From positions 58,993,467 to 59,057,466 of the forward strand of contig NC_091134.1 of assembly GCF_041381155.1 (NCBI RefSeq): DNA of 64,000 nucleotides, written 5' to 3'. Shown here piece after piece: positions 25,659 to 36,799 of the stretch (position 1 is the stretch's first letter; every line of letters starts with the position of its first letter). The notes under the pieces were generated by a model, which was given only the letters and a program-made list of their open reading frames with translations, had not been told where the DNA came from and did no database searches. This DNA is from Argopecten irradians. Lineage: Eukaryota; Mollusca; Bivalvia; Pectinida; Pectinidae. The position numbers and the translations under genes were made by a program.

Positions 25659-26663
25659 ATGGATGAATCAGGTGAAGTTATTATCCAGAATAGGCCGAGG
25701 TCTTGCTCTCCCAGATTTCGTATCATTGATCAACTTGATTCTTCTCATAATTCTCAATGCTCGAATAATCAGACACCAGTAATGAATTCTTCCTCTGAAA
25801 ATACAAATAATGAGGTATTAAGAGCAATCAATCTTATTAGTGAAAAGTTAAATGTTCTTTCTGAAGAGTCGAAGTTTATGAAAGATCATATCAATCATAT
25901 TGAAACCAGAATTGGTAATCAAAGAGCTAGTATAAATGAGGAAAGTAGATCTGGTTTGAGAAGTCATGTGAACCACAGTACTCCTTATTATAATAGTTCT
26001 AATAGAAATGAAAACCACACAGCATCAAGGCTCATACATAGACATGAACCCCCACATGAACATATAAATGTTGGTAAATCATATACAAAATTAAAACCCC
26101 AACACTATGATGGGAATGAAGATTTTGAAGAATATCTCTCCCAATTTGAAATCATTGCTGATATTAACAATTGGGACTATAGAGAAAAATCCCTGTATTT
26201 AGCAGGTTGTCTAGGTGGCAATGCTAGAGCCATTCTTACAGAGTTAAGTCCCCTTGAGCGACAAGACTTTGATTCTCTGGTGAATATTTTAAACATCAGA
26301 TATGGGTCTATTGAACGTTCTGAAATGTTCAGAGCAAGACTCCAAACTAGAACTAGAGGTAGAGATGAAACTCTATCTGAGTTAGCTCAATCTATTAGAA
26401 AGTTAACTAGACAAGCATATCCAACTGCAGATTCGTCACTTACGAATGTTCTTGCATTGGATCATTTCATTGATTCTATCCCAGATTCTGATATAAGACT
26501 GAGGATAAGAGAGCTTAGGCCTAAAAATATCAATGAAGCAGAAACCCATGCTGTAAGGCTTGAAGCACATAGACTAGCTGATAAGCAAAGGGGAAAATCT
26601 GTTCATACAAACCAAAAACCTATCTATCAAACACAAACCCAGTCTCCACCTCAGTATATATGA
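25659..26663 (+). CDS. Gag-like region of the Gypsy element
   Basis: A 334-codon frame starts 70 bp after the LTR. The C-terminal half has the retrotransposon capsid pattern: YDGNEDFEEYLSQFE, then W-x-x-x-x-K-x-L-x-L-A-x-x-L-x-G-x-A, then LDHFIDSIPD and I-R-E-L-R. A Gln/Asn/Ser-rich, likely nucleocapsid-type stretch follows at 26751-27116; no clear CCHC knuckle is visible there. Treated as a fossil part, not a functional gene. Confidence 0.85.
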   Translation: MDESGEVIIQNRPRSCSPRFRIIDQLDSSHNSQCSNNQTPVMNSSSENTNNEVLRAINLISEKLNVLSEESKFMKDHINHIETRIGNQRASINEESRSGLRSHVNHSTPYYNSSNRNENHTASRLIHRHEPPHEHINVGKSYTKLKPQHYDGNEDFEEYLSQFEIIADINNWDYREKSLYLAGCLGGNARAILTELSPLERQDFDSLVNILNIRYGSIERSEMFRARLQTRTRGRDETLSELAQSIRKLTRQAYPTADSSLTNVLALDHFIDSIPDSDIRLRIRELRPKNINEAETHAVRLEAHRLADKQRGKSVHTNQKPIYQTQTQSPPQYI

Positions 26664-27142
26664 AACTGAAGGTGAACACGTAAGTGTAGGTGCACTGACA
26701 AGAAGTATACTTTCTCTGGAAAGAGAACTACCAAACATCTTATCACTAGTTTGGGTCAAAACAATGAGAGAAATCCTCAAAGTCAGAGCCGACAGAGAAG
26801 TGTATGGAATGGAAATGGTAATCAAATAAACCAAAATCCATTCCATCAATCTCAAAATCAATCTTTTAGACATCAGTCAAGGGGAGGTAATCCACCCCAT
26901 GGTAAACCACATTATTCAAATAACCAGAACAGACAAGGTGGTCAGCATAGCAATTTGAGAAACCAACCTTTTAGTCAATCTGGGCAGTCTCATGGATTTA
27001 CGAACCAGAGACAAGGGAGACAACTCTCTACTAATTCCCATACAAATGACAAAATAGATCCTACATACTCTAGCACTAGTCAATCCACTGATCAAAATGG
27101 TCAGGGAAACTTTTAAAGGCTGAGTTCGAGGGTCAGAAGTCA

Positions 27143-27433
27143 GTGTCATTTCAGGAAAGACCCGATAACATAACTATAGGCAGTTTAAGTAATAGTAAAG
27201 ATGGGTTGTTTGTTCCTATTAAAATTGGAACATACAGATTACCTTTACTTGTAGATACTGGTGCCTCAGTCACTATTCTCAGTAAAGAGTATCTAGAAAA
27301 GTTAGATCCAAACAAAACCATAGCAGTACAGCCAATATCATTAAATATGGTTACTGCAACAGGGGAGAAGAAAACCCTTTATTGGAAAATGTTGTTTAGA
27401 CATAGATCTAAGTGGTCAACAACTAAAGCATGA
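27143..27433 (+). CDS. Aspartic protease region of the Gypsy element
   Basis: LLVDTGASVTILS (about residues 31-43 of this frame) is the DTGA active-site motif of retropepsins, preceded by a hydrophobic beta strand. A further protease/linker-like frame continues to 28004. Confidence 0.8.
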   Translation: MSFQERPDNITIGSLSNSKDGLFVPIKIGTYRLPLLVDTGASVTILSKEYLEKLDPNKTIAVQPISLNMVTATGEKKTLYWKMLFRHRSKWSTTKA

Positions 27434-28000
27434 TTTTCTCATTGCTGACATTAAACTGAATGGAATATTAGGTCTAGATTTTATGACCAAACATTCAGTA
27501 GATATTCTCTTGAATAAAAACTGTTTATCAGTTAAGGGAAGAAATGTTCAATGTTTACGATTTCAAAATGAAATTGAACCTGCGTGTAGCAGAGTTGCTA
27601 TAGATGAGGATATAGAATTACCTCCAAATAGCGAAACTATTATTTTGGGGAAAATTATTGACCCCATATTTAGAGACGAAATGGCAATTGTGGAACCAAC
27701 ATCCAATATGGTGATGAAGCACCAGGTGTTGTTAGCAAAAGCTGTTGTAGACCCTAGTTTGGGGACAGTGCCATTGAGAATCCTAAATATGAAAGAGGAA
27801 AAATGTAAGTTATACAGAAATTCTGTAGTGGCTACACTGGATGTTGTAAGTCATATTTCTGATATATCCCCCGTAGAAGCATGTGTGAATGAATTAGATA
27901 TAGGGAAAGAAAACCCTACTAATGATATTGAACTACCTGAACATCTTACCAATTATTTCAAGAGTCTTCTGAAAATCTCAAACAAACTGAGAAAGAAGCA

Positions 28001-29531
28001 TTGAAATCTCTTTTATATGAATTTAAAGATTCATTTTCCAATTCATCAGATGACATTGGTCTAACTAGTCTAGTTGAACACAAAATCAACACAGGGACAC
28101 ACCCTCCAATCAAACAACCACCAAGACGTATACCTATAACTCAAGTAGAACAAGTTGAGAAGGAAATAGAGTCTATGGTTAATAAAAATGTTATTGAAAA
28201 ATCTGAAAGTAGCTGGAGTTCACCTATTGTCTTAGTGAAAAAGAAAGACAATACTATAAGATTCTGTATAGATTACAGAAAACTTAATGAAGTTACTATC
28301 AAAGATAGTCACCCTATTCCCAGAATAGATGCTACTCTAGATGCCCTAGGTGGATCTACATTGTTTTCAACATTAGATCTTAAAAGTGGGTATTGGCAGG
28401 TGAAAGTAAAACCTGAAGATAGAGATAAGACAGCATTTAGTGTTCCTGGGTTAGGACTTTGGCAATTCATTACTATGCCTTTTGGTCTATGTAAATGCCC
28501 CCCCGCTACTTTTGAAAGATTAATGGAAAGAGTTTCTTTCAAAACTGTCATGGAAAATATTATGGTTTACCTGGATGACATAATCATCTTTTCCAAAACA
28601 TTTTCTGATCACTTGCAAAATCTCAGGCAGGGTCTTCACTAGGCTTCGTAATGCAAACCTGAAAATGAGTGGAAAGAAGTGCAAACTATTACAAAAACAA
28701 GTCAGTTTCTTAGGTCATCTTGTTAGTGAGGAAGGCATTAGTACTGATCCTTCTAAAGTAGAGGCAGTTAAAAATTGGCCAACACCCTCAAATGTTAAGG
28801 AAGTAAGAAGTTTCCTTGGCTTATGCTCATATTATAGGAAATTTGTTCATAAATTTGCTGACATTGCAAAACCTTTGCACAAACTCACAGAAAAGAGTCA
28901 GAAATATGTTTGGACAGCAGATTGTCAAAATGCATTTGACAAGCTGAAAAGAGCTTTAACAAATTGTCCTGTATTATCATTTCCAATGAAAGATCAAGGT
29001 ATCTTCATTCTGGATACAGACGCTTCCAATATTGGTATGGGCGCTGTGTTATCACAAGTACAAAATGGGATAGAGAAACCCATATGTTACTATAGCAAAG
29101 TCTTCAGTGCTGCTGAAAGACGTTACTGTGTTACTCGTCGAGAACTTCTAGCAATTGTTAGTTCAATTAAAAACTTCCATCATTATTTATATGGACATTT
29201 TTTCAAAGTTAGAACTGACCATGGAGCTCTAACCTGGCTCATTAATTTCAAAAATCCTGAAGGACAAATTGCTAGATGGTTCGAGTTCTTAGCAACATAT
29301 CAGTTTAAGATTGAACATCGTGCTGGTCGATCACATGGAAATGCAGATGCTCTTTCCAGACGACCATGTTCATCAGAAAATTGTCAACACTGTACAAAGG
29401 CAGAGGAAAGGTACACAAATATAACTGAAACTACTACACCAGTTAATGTGGTTACCAACTCAATAGCTGATTGTTGTCCTGTCTGTACACGGGTGAAAAC
29501 TGGTAAAAAACCAGGAATGGAAGGGTTCTGA
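28001..29531 (+). CDS. Reverse transcriptase and RNase H region of the Gypsy element
   Basis: RT motifs in order: SSWSSPIVLVKKKDNTIRFCIDYRKLN, ATLDALGGSTLFSTLDLKSGYWQ, MPFGLC, and the catalytic VYLDDIIIFS at about 28565-28595. Then LGLCSYYRKF (connection) and the RNase H start ILDTDASNIGMGAVLSQ at about 29005, with RRELLAIV and RTDHGALTWL further on and the NADALSRRP end motif. The order is typical Ty3/Gypsy pol. Confidence 0.9.
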
Positions 29532-29651
29532 GAATCCAATTTATTTACCTCAGGTACAGCCTCGAGAATGAAGAATGTTCAAATACTACTGTAGATGAGA
29601 TTTGATTCACATTATTGTCTTACAGACAATTATTGAAAACCTCTGTCATAA

Positions 29652-30794
29652 ATGGATTTGAAGATGTCATACAATGTACAAACCAAATATCAAATGGTTC
29701 TCCCAAAGACATTACATAGCTTAGTACTCAATGAGCTACACAACAAAATATTAGGTGGCCATTTAGGTTACAAAAAGACTTTATCCAAAGTTCGTGACAG
29801 ATACTTTTGGTATCATATGTCACAGGATGTTAAACATTGGTGTATGAAATGTGACCAATGTGCATCAAGGAAAACTCCTAATAAGAAAGCAAAAGCACCT
29901 TTGCAAAAATATAATGTAGGAGCACCTATGGAAAGACTAGCCATAGATGTCCTTGGCCCATTACCTTTAAGTAAAAGGGGTAATTCTTATCTCTTGGTCG
30001 TTGGTGATTATTTTACCAAATGGGTAGAAGCTATTCCAATGAGGAACCAAAAAGCTATTACCATTGCCCAAAAACTAGTAGAAAGGGTAATTACAATATT
30101 TGGTGTTCCCATGGAATTACACTCAGACCAAGGTCCAGCATTTGAGAGTGAAATATTTAAAGAAATGTGTCATATACTTGGTATAGAGAAAACACGTACA
30201 ACACCATACAGGCCTCAATCTGATGGTATGATTGAACGTGCAAATAGAACCATTGAAAATATGCTCTCAGCTTTTGTAGATGAAAATAAGAAAGATTGGG
30301 ACGAACACATATACCCTCTAATGATGGCGTATCGATCCGCAATCCATGAATCCACTGGTGTTTCACCTTGTGAGATGGTCTTTGGCCGTCAAATCAATTT
30401 GCCCATAGATCTCGTACTGGGACGGGTTAAACCTTTAACAGAAACACATGAATTAGCATCAGAGTATGCATATCAACTTGCAAAATCTATTGAAACAATA
30501 CACAATTTTGCAAGAAACAAACTGAACCTTTCAGCCGCAAACATGCTCAAAGAATACAGTAAAAAAATACACAAACACTTGTATGAGCCAAATGACGCTG
30601 TCTGGTTATATTATCCCCAATTTAAAGGATTAGGGAAGAAATTACACTGCCCATGGCAAGGACCCTACATAATAACACAAAGAATTAATGATGTGTTATA
30701 CAGAATAAAGAAAGGCCCAAAGTGTAAAGTTAAAGTGGTTCATCATGACTTACTCAAACCATACAAGGGAGATAAGAAACCCAAATGGTTATAA
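29652..30794 (+). CDS. Integrase region of the Gypsy element
   Basis: An HHCC-type zinc module (LHNKILGGHLGYKKT...CMKCDQC) precedes the DDE core: AIDVLGPLP with the first Asp, LHSDQGPAFES with the second, and PQSDGMIERANRTIE with the Glu. The C-terminus has the basic WLYYPQFKGLGKKL-like fold and GPYIITQ segment of Gypsy integrases; no chromodomain is visible. Confidence 0.9.
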   Translation: MDLKMSYNVQTKYQMVLPKTLHSLVLNELHNKILGGHLGYKKTLSKVRDRYFWYHMSQDVKHWCMKCDQCASRKTPNKKAKAPLQKYNVGAPMERLAIDVLGPLPLSKRGNSYLLVVGDYFTKWVEAIPMRNQKAITIAQKLVERVITIFGVPMELHSDQGPAFESEIFKEMCHILGIEKTRTTPYRPQSDGMIERANRTIENMLSAFVDENKKDWDEHIYPLMMAYRSAIHESTGVSPCEMVFGRQINLPIDLVLGRVKPLTETHELASEYAYQLAKSIETIHNFARNKLNLSAANMLKEYSKKIHKHLYEPNDAVWLYYPQFKGLGKKLHCPWQGPYIITQRINDVLYRIKKGPKCKVKVVHHDLLKPYKGDKKPKWL

Positions 30795-30906
30795 TGAGAT
30801 AGTATTATTACATTCTTGAATATCTTTCATATCAAGATATTATTATATCCAAGAAATACTTACCACTATAAAATACTTACCTTGGCTTGCTATTCTGTCA
30901 TTACAG

Positions 30907-31305
30907 GTCCAGAGATACCTATGTGGCATATGCGACCATTTTGAGTCACCACAAAGAAGCCATGTAGAAAAGCACATGACAGGGCAACATTCGAATTTTG
31001 CGTATGTGTGCCAGCAATGTAAACGACTTATGAACAGGCCTGATTCCAAGCATGGATGCAATGCCCCTATTACGCCAGTAAAACGCACCAACATGCAATA
31101 TGGTCCGGAGGAACAGGAGGAATTTAGACGGTTTCAAATCGCCAGAAGCGGCAAAGTGAAAACAGTCATGAGGGAAATACCACTTCCTACAGAGAAGATG
31201 CTTAAGAAAGGCAGCAACACCACCCTCACACTCCAAAAAGGAAATCTACCATCTTTGTTGATTTGCCTACCAAGAGTCCTAAGAAGTCATTGTCTTCAAC
31301 TGTGA
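30907..31305 (+). CDS. C2H2 zinc-finger-like region between integrase and 3' LTR
   Basis: The translated stretch LCGICDHFESPQRSHVEKH has C-x2-C...H-x3-H spacing, and YVCQQCKRLMNRPDSKHGC follows as a second, degenerate CC-HC finger. A good acceptor-like site (CATTACAG) immediately precedes it at 30906, so a spliced subgenomic message of the kind used for env-position genes is possible. It lies directly upstream of the BTB/T1 frame. No similarity to Gypsy gag, pol or env is apparent. Confidence 0.6.
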   Translation, partial: VQRYLCGICDHFESPQRSHVEKHMTGQHSNFAYVCQQCKRLMNRPDSKHGCNAPITPVKRTNMQYGPEEQEEFRRFQIARSGKVKTVMREIPLPTEKMLKKGSNTTLTLQKGNLPSLLICLPRVLRSHCLQL

Positions 31306-32060
31306 GTACGGCCACTACAATCTCTCCTCAGCATCTGCCGGTCAGTTCTGAGCCATCATCTCAACCTACAAAGAACACCCGTGTTCCTATTCGCCATTTA
31401 TCATTTAAAGCTATTGACAATTTATCTGTATCTTCTTCATCAGCGCCATCATCTCCCTCTATTAGTGTCTGCACGCCTAGTATATTGTTACCTCTGCCAG
31501 CAGAAAAGGAGCAGGCTCCAATTGTGTCATCCATAATCACTCCTGAATTTGAGGAAATTTCAGTTTTCACTAGTGGAAATATTTCATCAACGGGTACTGT
31601 GAATGAGGAAGAGTATATTCCTGTGAATCCATCTGGAGATAATGTTACTCTACCTGTGTATGAGCCAACCAGTAAAACCGATATTAAGCTTAAAGGGCTC
31701 CAGGAGTTTCAAGACAACCGGTGCATCCTAAATGTTGGTGGTCGAAGATTCGAAACCAGTTGTACAACCCTGAAGGTTGATCCTTCTTCGATCCTTGCAG
31801 GAATGGTTTCTGGTAACATGAAGCCATATCAAGAGCATGGTAATGACTGTTACTTCTTAGATAGAAGTGCCAAAATGTTTGACTTTGTGTTATGTTTTCT
31901 TCGTAATGGTCCGAGCATCACCAGGAGGAATCTTCCCTGCACCATTCCCCAGCTACGTGAATTATTGACGGAGGCAGAATTTTATGAACTGAGTGGATTG
32001 AAAGTGATAGTGGAAACGAAGATTAAATCTCTTCTACTGAACTTTGGGGACGACATCTGA
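31263..32060 (+). CDS. BTB/T1 (KCTD-type) domain coding region carried by the Gypsy element
   Basis: A 265-codon frame. Residues 1-145 are Ser/Thr/Pro-rich and low-complexity. Residues about 152-257 match the potassium-channel tetramerisation (T1) type of BTB fold: CILNVGGRRFETSCTTL, then SSILAGMVSG, YFLDRSAKMFDFVLCFLRNG, and the LLTEAEFYELSGL helix. This is the signature of KCTD-type oligomerisation domains. It sits in env position, 770 bp before the 3' LTR. Such a domain is not a standard Gypsy part; capture of a host cDNA or a long-standing accessory gene are the two readings. A host gene that the element merely flanks is unlikely since both LTRs bracket it. Confidence 0.8.
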   Translation: MPTKSPKKSLSSTVSTATTISPQHLPVSSEPSSQPTKNTRVPIRHLSFKAIDNLSVSSSSAPSSPSISVCTPSILLPLPAEKEQAPIVSSIITPEFEEISVFTSGNISSTGTVNEEEYIPVNPSGDNVTLPVYEPTSKTDIKLKGLQEFQDNRCILNVGGRRFETSCTTLKVDPSSILAGMVSGNMKPYQEHGNDCYFLDRSAKMFDFVLCFLRNGPSITRRNLPCTIPQLRELLTEAEFYELSGLKVIVETKIKSLLLNFGDDI

Positions 32061-32834
32061 ATGATGAACCAAAAATGAAATATGAATAGTGACATTTGTA
32101 AATATTATAGACATTAATTTATTGAGTTGAATATTGGTTCTTGTATGCATTAGTCATTACATTGTAGATAGATTTGTAAATAATTATAAGTTATAATCTT
32201 CAAATGAAATATAATTTCATGAATTAGTACATAAATATATTCTTGGAGTAATTGTATATAATGTAAGATAATGTAAGTAATACTTACTTCTTCATTTTTA
32301 TCATCTAGACATATCCTCATGGCATGTTTCAAGTTTGCATAGCTGACCTTACGAGAAGAAAATACCAGTTATTATAACTTATTATATTGTTGTAAATATT
32401 ATAAAATATTTATTCAAATTGTTGATATATGTATATAGAATAGGGATTTGTAAATATTCATATATGTTAAAATTATGAAAATGGAGTTTCATTAATACTC
32501 AATGGTCTATCCGGCTGGATACTTGATTAAGCTTAAAAGCTATATTTACTTTACAATGATTATCCATTTATGTACATATTGATATTAATTATGTAAATAT
32601 TCACTTCAAATGAAATGCATTAATTTAATTAAATTGCTGTTTTAACTTTATAAACCTGTGTTTGTACGGTCTCTTGCTTGCTCGTCTGAAGTGAGAATCT
32701 CAACCACGCCATTTTGCAGAATTTTGAAAATAAACCTTGACACGCATAGCGCGTGCTCAACTAATGGAAATTTCCAGTTAACCTAATTTAATATTACGTC
32801 ATTCGGGACGAATGCTTCACGAAGGAGGGGGCAA

Positions 32835-33947
32835 TGTTACGAATATTACATTATCTACTTTTTAGCAGATAATCATAATATCTATGTTTATAAAACATGA
32901 GATATATCCTGACGTAAATATATTATACTTGATTTATTACGGAAATTCCCGACAACTTTGACATGGCGGATCGACCATGCCATTCAAAATGGCGAGATTC
33001 ATCAACTTTGATTCAGACGATTGAAAACGATTACAGGTCGATTATCTTACCTTATACTGTAAACGAAGCATGTTTAGATTCTTCATTATGTTATTAATTC
33101 GTGTATTATTGTTGTATGCACTCTAAACCATCAGAAAGCCCATTATTCTGCGAAATTCCATGACAGAGAGCGGCGGTTGTTTACAGTTTGGCGGAATCTA
33201 GATTGTGACGTCACAACATGTAAGCTCGATTCTGATTGGTCAATAGGGTCTCGGCGGCGAGTATAAAAGGCCGTCCGAAACGTCAAAACGTCAGTTCGAT
33301 TTTCGACTCACACTCTGCTGGTCATAACCTTCAGACTTCACAACCTTACCTTAGAGGATGTCGTCAGTTCCACCTAAACGATGGGTAGGCATCCAAGATT
33401 GTTTGGTTTCTCAATACTAGTGTTCTATATATTCGAGCATTACTTACTATTTACGTTAACGTCATCTTACGTTGGTTTACCTACACAACGACGTGATGCA
33501 TTATGGGATACTCCCAAAAGCAGACGATATATAATACGTTGTAAAGGAAACAATGTGAATATGATTCTAACTTATAATTGAAATGCTTACAAGTTGATGT
33601 GATACGATCCAAGGGAAGCAACCTCTACAGAAATTAGTAGCACAAGTCATTTTGGCTCTATTATTTAGATTTTTATCATAAATGATCGTAACTATTACAA
33701 GTACAGTACGATCTCATCAGATGAGCTAACGTATCGACATTCTACTAATATTATAACAGAACAGCTACTGAAGTATCTGTTCCAAAATTACATATCAGTG
33801 TACTTTATTGTAACCTTATATCATTCTTGTTAACATAATAAATATACCAGAACTTTTACAAAAGTGTTTGTCAATTATATCTACTAAATCCATGATACTG
33901 GACAGGAGCGAACCTGGGGTTATGTAACACCCGTTAAAAACGTTACA
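32835..33947 (+). repeat. 3' LTR of the Gypsy element
   Basis: Near-identical to the 5' LTR. It ends CGTTACA, and the next element's terminal inverted repeat starts at the same base, leaving no room for a target-site duplication. Confidence 0.93.
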
Positions 33948-36327
33948 CTAATATGTAATATATGACTGTTGGAAGAAAATATTTCATTCATTATATCTGC
34001 TAGTGGAGAATCATATACGGTGCTTAATTAGAAATTATGAAAGTGATATCGGTCACACTTAGAACTTGATGGGTAACGGTCACATCCAAAGTTACGAAAA
34101 CTGTGGATAAGACGCCAAAATACTTTTATTGAATTTATCTTATCTTGAAAGACGACTTTTTAACCCCCTATCAGCAATTGGTTCACGAGCTATTGAAATC
34201 GCTTTTCGTCTATTGCTCATCATCCGTCCGTCTTATTTCCAAAGCGTGGCTGTTAATCACATTTTATTCACCGAAAATATGTCAAGTGTATTTTTTTTAA
34301 CTTTATTGTTATTTACTGATATAAAATACCTTATATTTAAAGTAGTAGCTATCATTCATTTTTATCCGCTACAAAAGTAACATACCTGTATAACCTAGTT
34401 GGTGGTTTGTTGTTTTTAAAACGGATGTCGTTCACAGGGTAACGGTCACATCCAAAGATTTTGAAATGGTTTGGCGCTTCGTAAAGATTGCTGAAATATT
34501 GCAGCGTTGTTTTCCCTAACTAATCATTCAGGTAAAGAGGAAATACTACCGAGATACATGATACATCATTAACAATTATCGTAACTATTTTTTTTTTTTT
34601 TTTTTTTGCAGAATACTTTGGTTATTCGTACACTGTATATTGTTTCGTTTTTGTCTATACATGTATTTGTACACACCCTTTGTTCTTGCATTGTCTTTGC
34701 GTGGAATGTTTGCTGAAGCAAAGTAGAACTGAGGCAACCCTTACCAAGCAGACAAATTACATCTCCATGGAGTACCATTGTACTATTTTGAAGTACGTTT
34801 CTGTGTAATTATAATTTAAAAACTTCGCAGTGACAATATACAAGAAACTACATAAAACTCAAAGATGTAAACAAAAGGAAAAGCACACTGATCTATAAGC
34901 TACAGAAATACGTGAATACATGATACACAGGATCACTGAGGGGTTTTAGCTGATAGCGTTAGTACAGTTCTACATGTCAGTTCACTAATAATTTCTCCAC
35001 AGACTTAACACACAATAACGATTGAAAAGGTACTTAGAATTTAACTTAACAACAATAGCACAAATGATCATATGCAAACAAATTATAAAAGCAAATTAGT
35101 TGATAACATGCAAGAGGGCCAAGAGATATCGTGACGTTTACCATTGGATTTACAAATCGGTCAATTTAACATGTTGGTCCAATATCTTCATGTTGAATTA
35201 ACAGATGTCCAGTTGGCATTCATACTCCCCATATTGTCAACTGAATGCAATTTAATGAATATATTTTCATTTGATAACACTTATATGATAACATCCCAAG
35301 ATATTTGTATATATAAAGAAAAAAATCAATATCGTCAAGGACGAAACAGCCATTTTCTGTGATCGATGGCACAAAAATTATGACATCACATAAAAATAAG
35401 CGGATAGCAGATCATGCACCCCTGAATGTCAAATGCGCTTGGTAAGTATACATATTAGGGTTGCAGTGAAAAAGTAAATATATGTATATGAATGCTATAA
35501 AGCACCGTGGTAGTCAAATAATTTCAAGATAGCCAAATATTCATTATTTTGTAATCTTATCTGTCTCAAAAAATGAGCATTAATAAATACAATCCTATGT
35601 TAAAAATGATTATCAAAATGTCTATATCGAACAAGATATTTGATAATTGTATGTCTACATGGTAACGAACTTCAAGTTGTCGACTACCGCGTTTTCCAAT
35701 CGGTGCATTATACACAACAAGGGTAAAGAGAGAGATACATGTTGTACTTAAAAAATTCCAGAAAGGTTCATTATGTATGAAGCTCACATGTTGAATTTGA
35801 ACCACAGCAACAAGTCCATCTATTAGAATCAAGAAAGATGACTTTCTAAACATGAAATTTGAAAAAGATCCTTAATACTCTCTGGCAAATACATGTAAAG
35901 GTATCGAAATAAATCGATTTCGGATTGATTCCGAAATATATTATACATAACTGGATCTACATATGAAACCCCTCCAGTACTTTCAGAGAAAAAACAGAAA
36001 TAAAAGACGGACGGATGACGACCAATGGGGGGAAGGCTATTTTTATAGCTCGCCAACCATTTGCTGATGGTGGGTTTAAAAGATCAATTCAATAAAAGTA
36101 TTTTGACGGGGTATCCATTGGAGTTGCATGAATGCGTAAATAACGATTACATGTACAATGCTGTAATATTCAGTTTTCGCAACTTTGGATGTGACCGTTA
36201 CCCCCAAAGTTCTAAGTGTGACCGATATCACTTTCATAATTTCTAATTAAGAACCGTCTATGTTTCTCCACAAGCAGATATAATGAATGAAATATTTTCT
36301 TTCAACAGTCATATAGTACATATTAGT
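33947..36327. mobile_element. Long-TIR (fold-back-like) non-autonomous DNA element, ~2.4 kb
   Basis: ACTAATATGTAATATATGAC at the left end recurs inverted at the right end (ending 36327). The inverted similarity continues for about 155 bp at high identity, and more loosely to about 300 bp (CATCCGTCCGTCTTATTTCC near 34224 versus its complement near 36005). A further partial copy of the TIR interior (GGGTAACGGTCACATCCAAAG) lies at 34438. Between the TIRs I see no transposase motif; the short minus frames at 35566-36056 have no recognisable domain. Superfamily unknown. Right flank is AAACGGG; left flank is the LTR end. Confidence 0.75.
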
Positions 36328-36599
36328 AAACGGGACAGTTTTGTGACAGCAAAATTTATTTATTTACAACTTTTAACGTTTTATTGAATAAAATGTGACC
36401 GATATCCCTGCTGTCGAAAAATATTGTGTCGAGGTGTTTGCATTATCTGAGCTAGTTTGATCATATTTAATAGCTTCATAGAATCTCTAACAATACACTA
36501 TCTTTGACGCACGATAGGTTTAGAAGATGCATTGCTTTTATGTCATAATTTCAGCCGATTTTCATCTTGAAGCGGGCGTTTTTTCATTGTTTTTGTGAG

Positions 36600-36799
36600 C
36601 CCGATATCACTTCCGGTGACGTAGATAAACCTCATTTCCCGGTCTACCCGACACGGCTGTCATGAAATGGGAACACACATGTGTGGCTGAAGGTGAAGGT
36701 CTCGCAGTACATTTATAGACCAAATCGGTGGCCTATATTAGATACATTCGCACAGAAACTTAGCTGATGATATAAGTTTCGGAGGTTGGCTGTTCAAAG
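36600..36799 (+). promoter_or_regulatory. Possible non-coding first exon of the deiodinase gene
   Basis: A relatively GC-richer stretch ends in TTCAAAG followed by GTATGTAAATA, a strong donor, at 36799/36800. No long frame is present, and the next strong acceptor on this strand is the TTTTCACAG two bases before the deiodinase ATG. A 5' UTR exon is a reasonable but unproven reading. The exact 5' limit is not visible. Confidence 0.3.

Larger units (their letters stand above)
24478..33947 (+). mobile_element. Gypsy-type LTR retrotransposon with accessory BTB/T1 region
   Basis: LTRs at 24478-25588 and 32835-33947 (1111 and 1113 bp, TGTTACG...CGTTACA) differ at roughly 15-20 substitutions plus small indels by eye, about 1.5%, so the insertion is fairly recent. 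Internal order is gag, protease, RT, RNase H, integrase, which is Gypsy (Metaviridae) order. A zinc-finger and BTB coding region lies where an env gene would be. A purine tract (GAAGGAGGGGG) precedes the 3' LTR. The copy is broken, with about half a dozen interruptions across gag-pol. The flanks (ATTCA before, CTAAT after) do not match as a target-site duplication. Confidence 0.92.

Noticed and set aside
31263-32060. BTB/T1 frame as an ordinary host KCTD gene
   Set aside because: It lies between the integrase and 3' LTR of one element, with both LTRs similar in age, so it belongs to the element.
35566-36056. Two minus-strand frames inside the long-TIR element as a transposase
   Set aside because: No DDE/DDD spacing or zinc-finger motif is visible, and they overlap the TIR.
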